Shown: positions 16,267 to 24,641, counted from the first letter of the stretch. The stretch is DNA of 26,213 nt from an uncultured Collinsella sp. (GCA_900765115.1 CAAFQK010000012.1:1-26213); one strand, 5' to 3'. Notes: generated by a model not told the origin, from the letters alone. Made by a program: numbers and translations.

Positions 16267-19200
16267 TAGCTCAGCCTCCCGTGCTCGACCGAAAGCGAGA
16301 AATCGGCAAACGCGCAGGTGCTGGCACGGTGGCTCACGAGCACAATGGTCTTGCCGCGGCGCTTGAGCTCGTCGATCGCCTGCATCACGGACGCCTCGTT
16401 GAGGGCATCGAGTGCGCTGGTGGGTTCGTCGAGCAAGATGAAGGGTGCGTCGTTGAGGAAGATGCGCGCAAGGCCGATACGCTGGCGCTCGCCGCCCGAA
16501 AGCGAGTCGCCCAGCTCGGCAACGGGCGTGTCGAGTCCCTGCGGCAGACGGTCGATGAGCGTGGTGAGTGAGGCGGAGCGGCAAGCGTCGAGCAGCTCGG
16601 CATCGGTGGCGTTGGCGTGCGCGACCAGCAGATTCTCGCGTACGGTGCCGCAGAACAGATGTGTGTCCTGGGTCATATAGGCCTCGTGGCTGCGCAGGCT
16701 CGCCGTGTTGATGTGGCGGGCATCGACGCCGCTCACCGTGATGGTGCCGGCTGCGGGGTCCCAAAAGCGCATGAGCAGTTTAAGCAGCGTCGACTTGCCC
16801 GAGCCCGAGCGCCCCATGATGCAGGTCATGGTGCCGGGCGCAAAGGTGCAGGTCACGTCGTCGAGGATGAGACTCGAAGCGGGGCCATTCGCGGCCTGCT
16901 CTGTGGCGTCGGCACCGCCCGCGTCCACGCCGTCCGCATAGCTAAAGCTCACATGCTCGGCTGCGGCGCCGGCAAACTCAACGTCCTGTCCATCGGCGAC
17001 CTCGGCGCACTGGGGCTGCTCGTCGAGCAAATCGAGCACGCGTGCGCCCGAGGCGAGCGTCTCCTGCAGTGAGGCGCCCAGGCGGCTCACGGCCATCACC
17101 GAGCCAAACGACGACACAAAGGTAAAGACGGCGACAAACGCTGCGGCAAAGTCAATCGTTCCCGCAGCCACCAGCTGCAGCGCACGCCCGAGCATCACCA
17201 GATTGGCCGCAAGAATAAGCGCATCGGCTACGGCCTCGCTGGCCGCCTGGCGGCGCTTGAGGCGCGCGTCCACGGCGCCGACTTGCTCGGTCAGCTTGCC
17301 TAGGGCACGGCTACGATCGGCGCCACCGGCAAACTGGATAGTCTCGGACGCGCCGCGCAGACTGTCGAGCACAAAGGCGCCCAGCTTACCGGCGCCCTCG
17401 CGGCTCTGGCGGCCGGTGGTGCCGCATACCTTGGCCGAGGTCAGGGGCAGCAGCACGCCTAGGACCGCGTAGGCCACGAGCGCGATGCCCGCGAGCTCGG
17501 GGCTCACAGCCAGCAAAAAGCCCTCAAACACAACGGTGCAGACCAGGGCGATGGCAATGGGCGAGATGGTGTGCGCGTAGAAGACCTCGAGCAGCTCGAT
17601 ATCCGAGGTGACCAGGCTCACGAGCTCGCCCTTGCCGCGGCCCTCGAGCTTGGCGGGGGCGAGCTGGCGCAGGGCGCCAAACACCAGGTCGCGAATGTGC
17701 GCGAGCAGACGGAATGCGATGTAATGGTTGCAGAGCTGCTCGCCGTAATGGAGCGGCCCGCGTGCGATGCCGCAGGCGGCACAGGCCGCGCATGTGACGA
17801 TGAGACCAAGCCCCAAGGCGTTGCGGCCCAGCGCGGCCATAAGGCCGAGGGCGCCAAAGGCCGGCACGAACGCGGCGGTGAGCATACCAATGCTGCCCAG
17901 CGCGACGGCTAGCACAAGCCAGCCGGCAAGCGGTCGGACGAGCCCCGTCATGCGCCACATGATGGACGGCGCCGAGCGACGGGCGCGGTCGGAGTCAGGC
18001 GCCACGGCAGCGGAAGACGAGCCAGCATCGTTGAGGCCATCGGTACAGGCGGTGCTGCCGTCAACAGCCTCAACCGCGCCAGCATTCTCGGCATCATCCT
18101 CCGCATACGCATATGCCGAGAGCTGCTCCTGGCTGTTCCACATGCGCGCATAGGCGCCCGCGGTTGCCAAGAGCTCGCCGTGAGTCCCGTGCTCGACAAT
18201 GCGACCGCGTTCCAGCACCAGAATCTGGTCGGCGTCCACGATCGTCGACAGGCGGTGTGCCACCACAATTACAGTGTGCTCGCCGGCAAGCGATGCGATG
18301 ACCTCGCCGATCGCGGCTTCGCTCGCAGCGTCCACATTGCTCGTCGCCTCGTCAAACACATAGATGGGCGAGTCGTGCAGCAGGGCGCGTGCCATGCACA
18401 CGCGTTGGCGCTGGCCACCCGAAAGGTTGGTGCCGCCCTCGTTAATCACCATGTCGAGCCCGCCGTTGGCCTGCACAAAGGCCGCCACGCGCGTGCGGTC
18501 GAGTGCGCGCAAAAGCTCGGTATCGGTGGCGCTGGGCTGGGCGAGCAGCAGGTTGTCGCGCAGGGTGCCGGCAAACAGGTAGCCGTTGGTGGGCACCAGC
18601 GTGACGGCGCGCATGAGTGAGGTGGCCGTGGCATCGCGCAGCTCGACGCCGCCAATGCGCACGCTGCCGCGGTAGGCACCCTTGCGGCCCGCGATAATCC
18701 CCGCGAGCGTAGATTTGCCGCCGCCGCTTTCGCCCACGAGTGCCACGAGCGAGCCGTGCGCAATGGTCGCGCTGGCGCTGTCCAGCACCGTGCGGTCGCC
18801 GTAGGCATAGCTCACGTCCGTGAGCTCGATATCGCCGCGACCGTCAAGCTCAACATCGCCGCGCTCGGGCTCGGGCGTATCCAAAATGCCAAACATGCGG
18901 CGCGAGGCGGCCATGCCGTTCATGGCCGTGTGGAACAGCGATCCCAGGCGGCGCATGGGCAAAAAGAACTCCTGCGACAGAAAGACGATGAGGAAGGCAG
19001 CCTCAAAGCCAATCTTGCCCGTGGCGAGCTGCAGCGTGGCTACGATAATGCCGAGCGCGGCGCCCATATAGACGACCAGGTCCATAACGCAAATGGAGCG
19101 CAGCTGCATCACCAGCAGGCGCATGGTCGCTGTGCGGAAACGCTCGGACTCGGCGTTGATGCGCTCGTGCCGGCTGCGATCGGCCTGGTAGACCTTAAGG

Positions 19201-19832
19201 GTGGTGAGACCCTGCACGGCCTCCAGGAACATGCCGCCCAGATCGACATAGCTGCCCCAGTACTCGGCACCGATCTTTTTGGCGTTGCGCATGACCATCA
19301 TGATGGAGACGGGGATGACCGGAACGCAGGCGAGCAGCAGCGCGGCGGGAAGACCCGCCTGGCCCACGAGCAGTACAAACAGCGTGATGGGTGCCAAGCC
19401 GGCAAAGAAGAGCTGCGGCAGGTAACCGCCAAAGTACACCTGGAGTTGCGTGGCGCCCTCGACGCTGGTCTGGACGGCCTCGGCGGTGGGGACGGTTTCG
19501 GTGTAGGAGGGGCCGAGTGCGGTGAGCTTGTCGTAGACGAGCGAGCGCACGCGGCGGACGGCCTCGAACGCGGCCTTGTCGCCGGCGCGTTGGGCCAGGT
19601 AGATGGAGGCGGCGCGCACGATGATGGCGGCGGCGAGCGGCAAGGCCGCCTGTGCGAGGGCATCGACGGCGAGCGCGGCGGAAAGACCGTCCGTGACGAT
19701 GCCGCCCAAGATGCGCGCAAGCATCCACATCACCGTGATGTTTGCCATGAGCGCGATCCACTTAAACAGGACGCTTGCCATAATGTAGGGCGTTGCCTGC
19801 GGAACCAGGGAGAAGAGCCGCTTCTCGAACAT
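16266..19832 (-). CDS. Fused CydD-CydC-like ABC exporter
   Basis: 1188 residues holding two complete half-transporters in tandem. Half 1 has a six-helix domain (about 15-310) and an ATPase with Walker A GESGGGKST (367-375), signature LSGGQ (470-474), Walker B YVFDE and His526. Half 2, after a Ser/Ala/Asp-rich linker (570-620), has a membrane domain (630-930) and an ATPase with GRSGSGKST (1007-1015), LSGGE (1111-1115), FILLDE and His1168. The first half ends its membrane domain in FFLPMRRLGSLFHTAMNGMAAS, a clear CydD-like stretch. CydDC is needed to assemble cytochrome bd oxidase; cysteine/glutathione export and heme transport have both been proposed. No cydAB genes are in this window, so the substrate is unproven. 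AGGAGG lies close upstream of the ATG. It is first in a pair with the YgbA-like gene. Confidence 0.85.
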   Translation of the reverse strand: MFEKRLFSLVPQATPYIMASVLFKWIALMANITVMWMLARILGGIVTDGLSAALAVDALAQAALPLAAAIIVRAASIYLAQRAGDKAAFEAVRRVRSLVYDKLTALGPSYTETVPTAEAVQTSVEGATQLQVYFGGYLPQLFFAGLAPITLFVLLVGQAGLPAALLLACVPVIPVSIMMVMRNAKKIGAEYWGSYVDLGGMFLEAVQGLTTLKVYQADRSRHERINAESERFRTATMRLLVMQLRSICVMDLVVYMGAALGIIVATLQLATGKIGFEAAFLIVFLSQEFFLPMRRLGSLFHTAMNGMAASRRMFGILDTPEPERGDVELDGRGDIELTDVSYAYGDRTVLDSASATIAHGSLVALVGESGGGKSTLAGIIAGRKGAYRGSVRIGGVELRDATATSLMRAVTLVPTNGYLFAGTLRDNLLLAQPSATDTELLRALDRTRVAAFVQANGGLDMVINEGGTNLSGGQRQRVCMARALLHDSPIYVFDEATSNVDAASEAAIGEVIASLAGEHTVIVVAHRLSTIVDADQILVLERGRIVEHGTHGELLATAGAYARMWNSQEQLSAYAYAEDDAENAGAVEAVDGSTACTDGLNDAGSSSAAVAPDSDRARRSAPSIMWRMTGLVRPLAGWLVLAVALGSIGMLTAAFVPAFGALGLMAALGRNALGLGLIVTCAACAACGIARGPLHYGEQLCNHYIAFRLLAHIRDLVFGALRQLAPAKLEGRGKGELVSLVTSDIELLEVFYAHTISPIAIALVCTVVFEGFLLAVSPELAGIALVAYAVLGVLLPLTSAKVCGTTGRQSREGAGKLGAFVLDSLRGASETIQFAGGADRSRALGKLTEQVGAVDARLKRRQAASEAVADALILAANLVMLGRALQLVAAGTIDFAAAFVAVFTFVSSFGSVMAVSRLGASLQETLASGARVLDLLDEQPQCAEVADGQDVEFAGAAAEHVSFSYADGVDAGGADATEQAANGPASSLILDDVTCTFAPGTMTCIMGRSGSGKSTLLKLLMRFWDPAAGTITVSGVDARHINTASLRSHEAYMTQDTHLFCGTVRENLLVAHANATDAELLDACRSASLTTLIDRLPQGLDTPVAELGDSLSGGERQRIGLARIFLNDAPFILLDEPTSALDALNEASVMQAIDELKRRGKTIVLVSHRASTCAFADFSLSVEHGRLS

Positions 19833-19879
19833 GAAACCTCCTATGCCGTAACGGTGTCGGGCGGGGTCCTCGGCAGCCG

Positions 19880-19893
19880 CTTAGTTAGCCAAA
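19880..19893. promoter_or_regulatory. Possible operator, AGTTAGCC motif
   Basis: CTTAGTTAGCCAA matches 12 of 13 bases of the reverse complement of 22243-22255, next to the enolase promoter. It resembles part of the DtxR/IdeR-type iron box. Its place, about 50 bases before the ABC start codon, suits an operator. This is inference from two loci only. Confidence 0.35.
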
Positions 19894-20035
19894 TGCAACT
19901 AGAGTAACATCGTGCAGCGGGTAAGTATGCCGAGGGTTATTTTTTGGCCGATGAACTGCGTAGAAAGTTCAAAATTGTTGAGTGCGGCGAACTTTGTGGT
20001 GGACGGAGTGCAGGCGCAATTCTGATCGCGTACGG

Positions 20036-20125
20036 CCCCGCTCCAAAACATGTACATCAGCCTCCAAAACCGACAAAAAATGACATGTTTGGAGGCTGAT
20101 GTACATGTTTAGATAGGGGCGAGGG
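20036..20125. repeat. Hairpin repeat, family C, copy 2
   Basis: A perfect 22-pair stem: 20047-20068 (AACATGTACATCAGCCTCCA then AA) pairs with 20088-20109. The 19-base loop is identical in sequence to that of copy 1. Compared with copy 1 the arm pair CGTCAG/CTGACG has become CATCAG/CTGATG, so both sides changed together. ACATGT occurs three times in the unit. Confidence 0.85.
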
Positions 20126-20216
20126 CGGCGATGGACGAAAGTCATGCCTGTGCCACGTCCGATGTGCTAGCGTTTGGGTGAACAAAACGAGCCCGCGCTG
20201 AAAGGATCCGGACCGT

Positions 20217-20702
20217 ATGCCATGCGATAGCAAATCTCCGCTGTCCCGCGAGACCGATGCGCCCGAAACCATCGTCAAGCTGGAGTGCGACATCGACGAT
20301 GCGTCGCCCGAGGTACTCGCCTATGCCGCCGACCGCTTGCGCGAGGCGGGTGCCCGCGAAGTGCACTGGCTGCCCCTCTACTGCAAAAAAGGTCGTCCCG
20401 GCTGGCAGCTGCAGGTAATCTGCGCCCGCGAGGACATTGACCGTCTGCAGATGATCATCTTTTTGGAAACCACGACCAACGGCATCCGCCGCCAGGTTAT
20501 GGAGCGCGTCTGTCTGCCGCGTCGTTTTGAGCAGGTGGCGACGCCTTGGGGCGAGGTGGCCGTCAAAGTAGCCACCCTGCCCGACGGCAGCGAGCGCGCG
20601 GCTCCCGAGTACGAGGACTGCGCCCGCCTTGCCCGCGAGCACAATGTGCCGCTCCAACGCGTGATGCAGGCGGCCCAGAGCGCGGCACTGCGATTTGAGT
20701 AA
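20217..20702 (+). CDS. Stand-alone LarC C-terminal domain (LarC2/DUF111-like) protein
   Basis: 161 residues. From residue 18, IVKLECDIDDASPEVLAYAA followed by DRLREAGAREVHWLPLYCKKGRPGWQLQVIC, then RLQMIIFLETTTNGIR and a GEVAVKVATLPDG strand, match the C-terminal half of LarC. LarC inserts nickel into the pincer cofactor of lactate racemase. In some lactobacilli the two halves, LarC1 and LarC2, are joined only by a programmed frameshift. Here no LarC1 half precedes it: the upstream 380 bases are non-coding, and no larA, larB or larE is nearby. The protein is therefore an orphan domain, perhaps working with a distant LarC1 or binding a metal on its own. The ATG has AAAGGA upstream. A phosphodiesterase gene follows after 60 bases. 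Confidence 0.78.
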   Translation: MPCDSKSPLSRETDAPETIVKLECDIDDASPEVLAYAADRLREAGAREVHWLPLYCKKGRPGWQLQVICAREDIDRLQMIIFLETTTNGIRRQVMERVCLPRRFEQVATPWGEVAVKVATLPDGSERAAPEYEDCARLAREHNVPLQRVMQAAQSAALRFE

Positions 20703-20762
20703 CGCGGCTGGTGGCGACATTCTGCGCCCAGCCATATCAACCCCATTCGAAAGGATCTTCCC

Positions 20763-21311
20763 ATGAAATACCTCATCGCCTCTGACATCCACGGCTCGGC
20801 ATATTGGGCCGAGCGCCTCTGCACCGCTATCGAATCCGAGCAGCCCGACCGCATCGTGCTACTGGGCGACCTGCTCTACCACGGACCGCGTAACGACCTG
20901 CCGCGCGATTACGCCCCCAAGCGCGTGATTCCGCTGCTCAACGCCCTGGCCGACCGCATCATCGCGGTGCGCGGCAACTGCGACGCCGAGGTCGACCAGA
21001 TGGTGCTCGATTTCCCCGTCATGGCCGACTACGCCACCCTGTTCGACGAGACCGGCCGCGAGCTGTTCCTGACGCACGGCCACGTCTTTGGCGCCGGCGT
21101 GCACAACAGCGTTGACCACGCGCCCGCGCTGCCCGAGGGCTCCGCGCTCGTCTACGGCCACACGCACATCAAGGTTAACGAAGAAAGCGCCGCGCACCCG
21201 GGCCTGTGGCTCTTCAACCCCGGCAGCGTGAGCATTCCCAAGGACGGAACGCACAGCTACGGCATCTACGAGGGCGGCGTGTTCCGTCACGTGATCCTGG
21301 AGGAGGAATAA
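20763..21311 (+). CDS. YfcE/MJ0936-family metallophosphodiesterase
   Basis: 182 residues, full length for this small calcineurin-like family. All metal-binding motifs are present in order: SDIHG near the N-terminus, GDLLYHGPR, GNCD, HGH, GHTH, with a following NPGS. Such enzymes hydrolyse phosphodiesters with manganese or similar metals; the natural substrate is usually unknown. The ATG lies after GAAAGGA. It is followed two bases later by mazG, whose ribosome site (AGGAGG) is inside the end of this gene, so the two are probably co-translated. Confidence 0.9.
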   Translation: MKYLIASDIHGSAYWAERLCTAIESEQPDRIVLLGDLLYHGPRNDLPRDYAPKRVIPLLNALADRIIAVRGNCDAEVDQMVLDFPVMADYATLFDETGRELFLTHGHVFGAGVHNSVDHAPALPEGSALVYGHTHIKVNEESAAHPGLWLFNPGSVSIPKDGTHSYGIYEGGVFRHVILEEE

Positions 21312-21313
21312 CC

Positions 21314-22174
21314 ATGGCGCAGCACATGGCTCAGCAAAATGCCGAGGGCTCGCGCGATCTGTCCACGCTGGTCGATGCGTCGGCCGAGCTTCAACATCTG
21401 GTACAGACCATCTGGCGCTTGCGTCAGCCCGATGGCTGCCCGTGGGATCGCGAGCAGACACATCAGAGCATCGGCAAGAACATGATTGAGGAGGCCTACG
21501 AGGCGCTCGACTGCATCGAGGCCGACGACGCGGCGCATCTGCGCGAGGAGCTGGGCGACGTGCTCATGCAGGTAGTGTTGCATGCGCAGATCGCGGCGGA
21601 CGCCGGAGAGTTTACGCTGGCCGACGTGGCGCGCGATATCGACGCCAAGCTCATCCGTCGTCACCCACACGTGTTTGGCGATGCGGATGCCGACAACTCC
21701 GACGAGGTGCTAAAGATTTGGGACGAGGTTAAGCTTGCCGAGAAGGCCGCCAAGGACAAGGCCGTAGCGGCGGGTGAGGCTGCGCCCGAGGGCCTGCTCG
21801 ACGGCGTGCCCACGCATCTGCCGGCGCTGATGCAGGCTCAGAAGGTGTCACGCAAGGCGGCTGCCGTGGGCTTTGAGTGGGAGACGGTCCAGGATGTTTG
21901 GGACGAGGTTGCCGAGGAGCGTGCCGAGTTTGAGGCCGAGGAGCCCGGCTCGCCCGAGCGCGAGATGGAGTTTGGCGACTTGCTCTTTGCCCTAGTCAAC
22001 GTTGCGCGCAAAGAGGGGATTGACGCCGAGAGCGCCCTGCGCGCGAGCACGGCCAAGTTCCGTCGCCGCTGGGCCGCAATGGAGCAGATGGCGGCCGATG
22101 CCCACGTGGATCTTGCCGAGCTTTCGACCCATGGCCTCAACGACCTCTGGGATGTCGCAAAGGCAGGGGAGTAA
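21314..22174 (+). CDS. mazG: MazG nucleoside triphosphate pyrophosphohydrolase
   Basis: 286 residues from the ATG at 21314, 7 bases after AGGAGG. A longer in-frame version starting inside the phosphodiesterase gene lacks support. It hydrolyses NTPs or dNTPs to monophosphates and pyrophosphate, cleaning up nucleotide pools. The first MazG domain has LRQPDGCPWDREQTHQSI, the acidic metal motif EEAYEALDCIE and EELGDVLMQVVLHAQ, then RRHPHVFGD and LKIWDEVKLAEK. The second repeat-like domain has KAAAVGFEWE, EERAEFEAEE and EFGDLLFALVNVAR. This two-domain layout is that of standard MazG. A strong terminator follows at 22182-22224. Confidence 0.93.
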   Translation: MAQHMAQQNAEGSRDLSTLVDASAELQHLVQTIWRLRQPDGCPWDREQTHQSIGKNMIEEAYEALDCIEADDAAHLREELGDVLMQVVLHAQIAADAGEFTLADVARDIDAKLIRRHPHVFGDADADNSDEVLKIWDEVKLAEKAAKDKAVAAGEAAPEGLLDGVPTHLPALMQAQKVSRKAAAVGFEWETVQDVWDEVAEERAEFEAEEPGSPEREMEFGDLLFALVNVARKEGIDAESALRASTAKFRRRWAAMEQMAADAHVDLAELSTHGLNDLWDVAKAGE

Positions 22175-22181
22175 TAACCGC

Positions 22182-22224
22182 GGGAGCGACGGGACGGACT
22201 TGTCCCATTGCTCCCATTATTTTT
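22182..22224 (+). terminator. Terminator after mazG
   Basis: GGGAGC (22182-22187) pairs with GCTCCC (22210-22215). GGGAC (22191-22195) pairs with GTCCC (22202-22206), with two further pairs and one mismatch between. The hairpin runs into ATTATTTTT. Confidence 0.85.
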
Positions 22225-22233
22225 ATAAAAAGA

Positions 22234-22263
22234 TTGTATCCCTTGGCTAACTTAGGGCATAAT
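22234..22263 (+). promoter_or_regulatory. eno: Enolase promoter with AGTTAGCC motifs
   Basis: CATAAT (22258-22263) is a good -10, and TTGTAT (22234-22239) lies 18 bases upstream, the same -35 hexamer as in the exporter promoter. TTGGCTAACTTAG (22243-22255) fills the spacer, and a second GGCTAACTTA lies at 22280-22289, downstream of the expected start. Both positions are where operators usually sit. The leader would be about 95 bases. Confidence 0.5.
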
Positions 22264-22365
22264 GCAAAAAGTGCGACAAGGCTAACTTATGAACCTGCGC
22301 GCCGCTGCAGCGTGCAAGCCGTGTCGCCAAGCATTCAATCCGTTTCCAAGTGAGAGGGAGACAAC

Positions 22366-23655
22366 ATGAGCGATATTTTGGATGTCTACGGTCGTGAGGT
22401 GCTCGACAGCCGCGGCAACCCCACCGTCGAGGTCGAGGTCGTGCTCGAGGACGGCAGCTTCGGCCGCGCGATGGTGCCTTCGGGCGCTTCGACCGGCGCC
22501 TTTGAGGCATGCGAGCTGCGCGACGGCGACAAGGGCCGCTATCTGGGCAAGGGCGTTTCGCAGGCCGTCGAGCATGTCAACAACGAGTGCGCTAACGCCG
22601 TCGTGGGCCTCGACGCCTTCGACCAGCGCGCCGTCGATGCCTCGCTGATTGCTGCGGACGGTACTCCCAACAAGACCAAGCTCGGTGCCAACGCCATCCT
22701 GGGCGTGTCGCTGGCCGTTGCCCGCGCTGCGGCGGAGTCGGCGGGCCTGTCGCTGTACCAGTACCTGGGCGGCGTCAACGCTCACCTGCTGCCCACGCCC
22801 ATGATGAACATCCTCAACGGCGGTGTGCATGCCGACAATAACGTCGACTTCCAGGAGTTCATGATCATGCCGGTGGGCGCCCCGAGCTTTGCCGAGGGCC
22901 TGCGTTGGTGCGCCGAGGTCTACCACACCCTCAAGGGCGTGCTGCATGAGGCTGGCCTGGGCGGCGGCGTGGGCGACGAGGGCGGCTTTGCGCCCAACCT
23001 CAAGACCAATGCCGAGCCGTTCGAGTACATTACTAAGGCCGTCGAGAAGGCTGGCTTTAAGCCCGGCGTCGACTTCATGTACGCCATGGACCCGGCGTCC
23101 ACCGAGTTCTACAACGCCGAGACCGGTATGTACGAGCTCAAGGGCGAGGGCGTGGAGTACACGAGCGCCCAGATGGTCGATTACTGGGAGAAACTCGTCG
23201 ACACCTATCCCATCATCTCCATCGAGGACGGCATGGCCGAGGAAGACTGGGACGGCTGGGTTGAGCTCACCCGCCGCATTGGCAACAAGGTGCAGCTGGT
23301 GGGCGACGACCTGTTCGTCACCAACACCGAGCGCCTCAAGAAGGGCATCGAGCTGGGTGCCGCCAACGCGATCCTGGTCAAGGTCAACCAGATCGGCACG
23401 CTTACCGAGTCACTCGAGGCCATCGAGACCGCCAAGGAGGCCGGCTACGCTTGCATCGTGAGCCACCGTTCCGGCGAGACCGAGGACTCCACGATCGCCG
23501 ACCTGGTCGTGGGCGTCAACGCCGGCCAGATCAAGTCGGGCGCCCCGTGCCGCAGCGACCGCATCGCCAAGTACAACCAGCTCATCCGCATCGAGGACGA
23601 GCTCGAGGGCAGCGCGCGCTACGCCGGCAAGGCCGCGTTCTACAACATTCGCTAG
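22366..23655 (+). CDS. eno: Enolase
   Basis: 429 residues, full length. Interconverts 2-phosphoglycerate and phosphoenolpyruvate in glycolysis, with magnesium. Hallmarks seen: EVLDSRGNPTVEVEV at the N-terminus, GASTGAFEACELRDGD (mobile loop with the Ser), GGGVGDEGGFAPN, the metal residues in SIEDGMAEEDWDGW and LVGDDLFVTN, the family signature LVKVNQIGTLTES, and the catalytic-site SHRSGETEDSTIADLVVG. The ATG follows GAGAGGGAGACAAC, a good ribosome site. It is a single-gene unit with its own promoter and terminator. Confidence 0.98.
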   Translation: MSDILDVYGREVLDSRGNPTVEVEVVLEDGSFGRAMVPSGASTGAFEACELRDGDKGRYLGKGVSQAVEHVNNECANAVVGLDAFDQRAVDASLIAADGTPNKTKLGANAILGVSLAVARAAAESAGLSLYQYLGGVNAHLLPTPMMNILNGGVHADNNVDFQEFMIMPVGAPSFAEGLRWCAEVYHTLKGVLHEAGLGGGVGDEGGFAPNLKTNAEPFEYITKAVEKAGFKPGVDFMYAMDPASTEFYNAETGMYELKGEGVEYTSAQMVDYWEKLVDTYPIISIEDGMAEEDWDGWVELTRRIGNKVQLVGDDLFVTNTERLKKGIELGAANAILVKVNQIGTLTESLEAIETAKEAGYACIVSHRSGETEDSTIADLVVGVNAGQIKSGAPCRSDRIAKYNQLIRIEDELEGSARYAGKAAFYNIR

Positions 23656-23728
23656 GCACGCGGAGGTCGCGGGGGCGGGGAAGACTCGGATTTGCCTTGC
23701 TCCAGCCGGGCGCTGTTGAGCACCATTG

Positions 23729-23760
23729 GGCGCTGGGCCATATGACTCAGCGCCTTTTTT
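23729..23760 (+). terminator. Enolase terminator
   Basis: GGCGCTG (23729-23735) pairs perfectly with CAGCGCC (23748-23754), a 12-base loop separates them, and six T residues follow directly. Confidence 0.88.
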
Positions 23761-23799
23761 ATGTCGAGCAAAGGCTGTCGAAGGCGGTGCGCGCGCTCG

Positions 23800-23809
23800 T
23801 GCTATAACT
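23800..23809 (+). promoter_or_regulatory. Extended -10 promoter of the division-protein operon
   Basis: TGC-TATAAC (23800-23808) is a good extended -10 element between the enolase terminator and the DivIC-like start. No good -35 is visible, as is usual for extended -10 promoters. The leader would be about 35 bases. Confidence 0.55.
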
Positions 23810-23851
23810 AGAATACTTAGCGCAAACAAACCTCAACCGCACAAGGCGCAC

Positions 23852-24613
23852 ATGGATCAGATTTACGACAACAGGTACTATTCCGCCGGTTCGCGTGAGC
23901 CGTCGCCTCGCCGTGCGCGCACGGTGCAGCTCGGTGGGTCCGCCTACGCCGGCGCCGACCGCTCCACGCAGCGCCCGACAAGTACCTCGCGCCCCAATGC
24001 TCAAGTGAATACTTCGACAGATGGACCAGTGCGCCCAGCACGTTCGTCGCATGCTCAGCGCTCGTCGGCTCAAACGCACGATAGGTCGAGCAGGCCCTCG
24101 AACCGTCTTTCGGGCTCGGACTTTATGCACTACGCCAACGACAACGCGGTGGTCAAGGCGATCTACGACTTTACCCACGGTCCTCAGCGAGGGCTATTCA
24201 TCGGCATCGTCGTTGCCCTGGTGCTCGTGAGCCTGTATTTCCCCGTGCGCGACCTGTATGTGGCAAAGCGCTCGAGCGATATCTTGGCCAAGCAGGTCGA
24301 GATTCGCCAGCAATACAATGATGAGCTGCAAAAAAGCGTCGACAAGTTGCTCTCGGAGGAGGGCATCAAGGATGCGGCATCCGAGGACCTGGGCCTGGTG
24401 ATGCCCGGCGAGAAGAGGATTGAAGTGCAGGGCCTAGACGGCGATTCGGATTCGTCTTCGAGCAAGAAGTCGTCGAACGCCAAGAAGGCCAGCGAAGTTG
24501 CCAAGGAAATCGAAGAAGTCGGTAAGGACGCCCCGTGGTATATCCAGGCGCTCGACATGCTGTTTGGATTTAACGGCGTCGAGGGTCAGACGGTCGCGTC
24601 TAGCGGCGAGTAG
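23852..24613 (+). CDS. DivIC/FtsB-like septum formation initiator protein
   Basis: 253 residues, a bitopic membrane protein. Residues 1-90 are a basic, Ser/Arg/Pro-rich cytoplasmic region, likely disordered. A single helix spans about 114-130 (LFIGIVVALVLVSLYF). A coiled coil follows (138-168), then EDLGLVMPGE, a sequence typical of the end of the DivIC/FtsB coiled-coil domain. Residues 198-225 are a Ser/Lys-rich linker ahead of a hydrophobic C-terminal patch (WYIQALDMLFGF). The family acts with FtsL and FtsQ/DivIB in assembling the division machinery. The start is the ATG at 23852, with only a weak ribosome site (AAGG). A longer frame from 23726 would overlap the terminator and promoter. It is followed after 28 bases by a Ppx/GppA gene. 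Confidence 0.85.
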   Translation: MDQIYDNRYYSAGSREPSPRRARTVQLGGSAYAGADRSTQRPTSTSRPNAQVNTSTDGPVRPARSSHAQRSSAQTHDRSSRPSNRLSGSDFMHYANDNAVVKAIYDFTHGPQRGLFIGIVVALVLVSLYFPVRDLYVAKRSSDILAKQVEIRQQYNDELQKSVDKLLSEEGIKDAASEDLGLVMPGEKRIEVQGLDGDSDSSSSKKSSNAKKASEVAKEIEEVGKDAPWYIQALDMLFGFNGVEGQTVASSGE

Positions 24614-24641
24614 GCGAGTAGCGCCCGGAGGGGAGCCCGCA

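Larger units (their letters stand above)
19833..20216. other. Intergenic region between divergent CydDC-like and LarC2-like genes
   Basis: No gene is supported. It holds the leader of the ABC gene on the minus strand, with a CTTAGTTAGCCAAA motif at 19880-19893 that recurs before enolase. The family C hairpin copy 2 follows at 20036-20125. No convincing promoter for the LarC2-like gene is visible; AAAGGA at 20201-20206 is its ribosome site. Confidence 0.5.

Noticed and set aside
18756..19907. 383-codon plus-strand frame opposite the ABC transporter
   Set aside because: Antisense to the CydD-like half; the product is His/Gly/Asp-rich with no domain.
19833..20216. LarC1 half or programmed frameshift upstream of the LarC2-like gene
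   Set aside because: The upstream sequence is a non-coding repeat region and a divergent promoter; none of its frames resembles LarC1.
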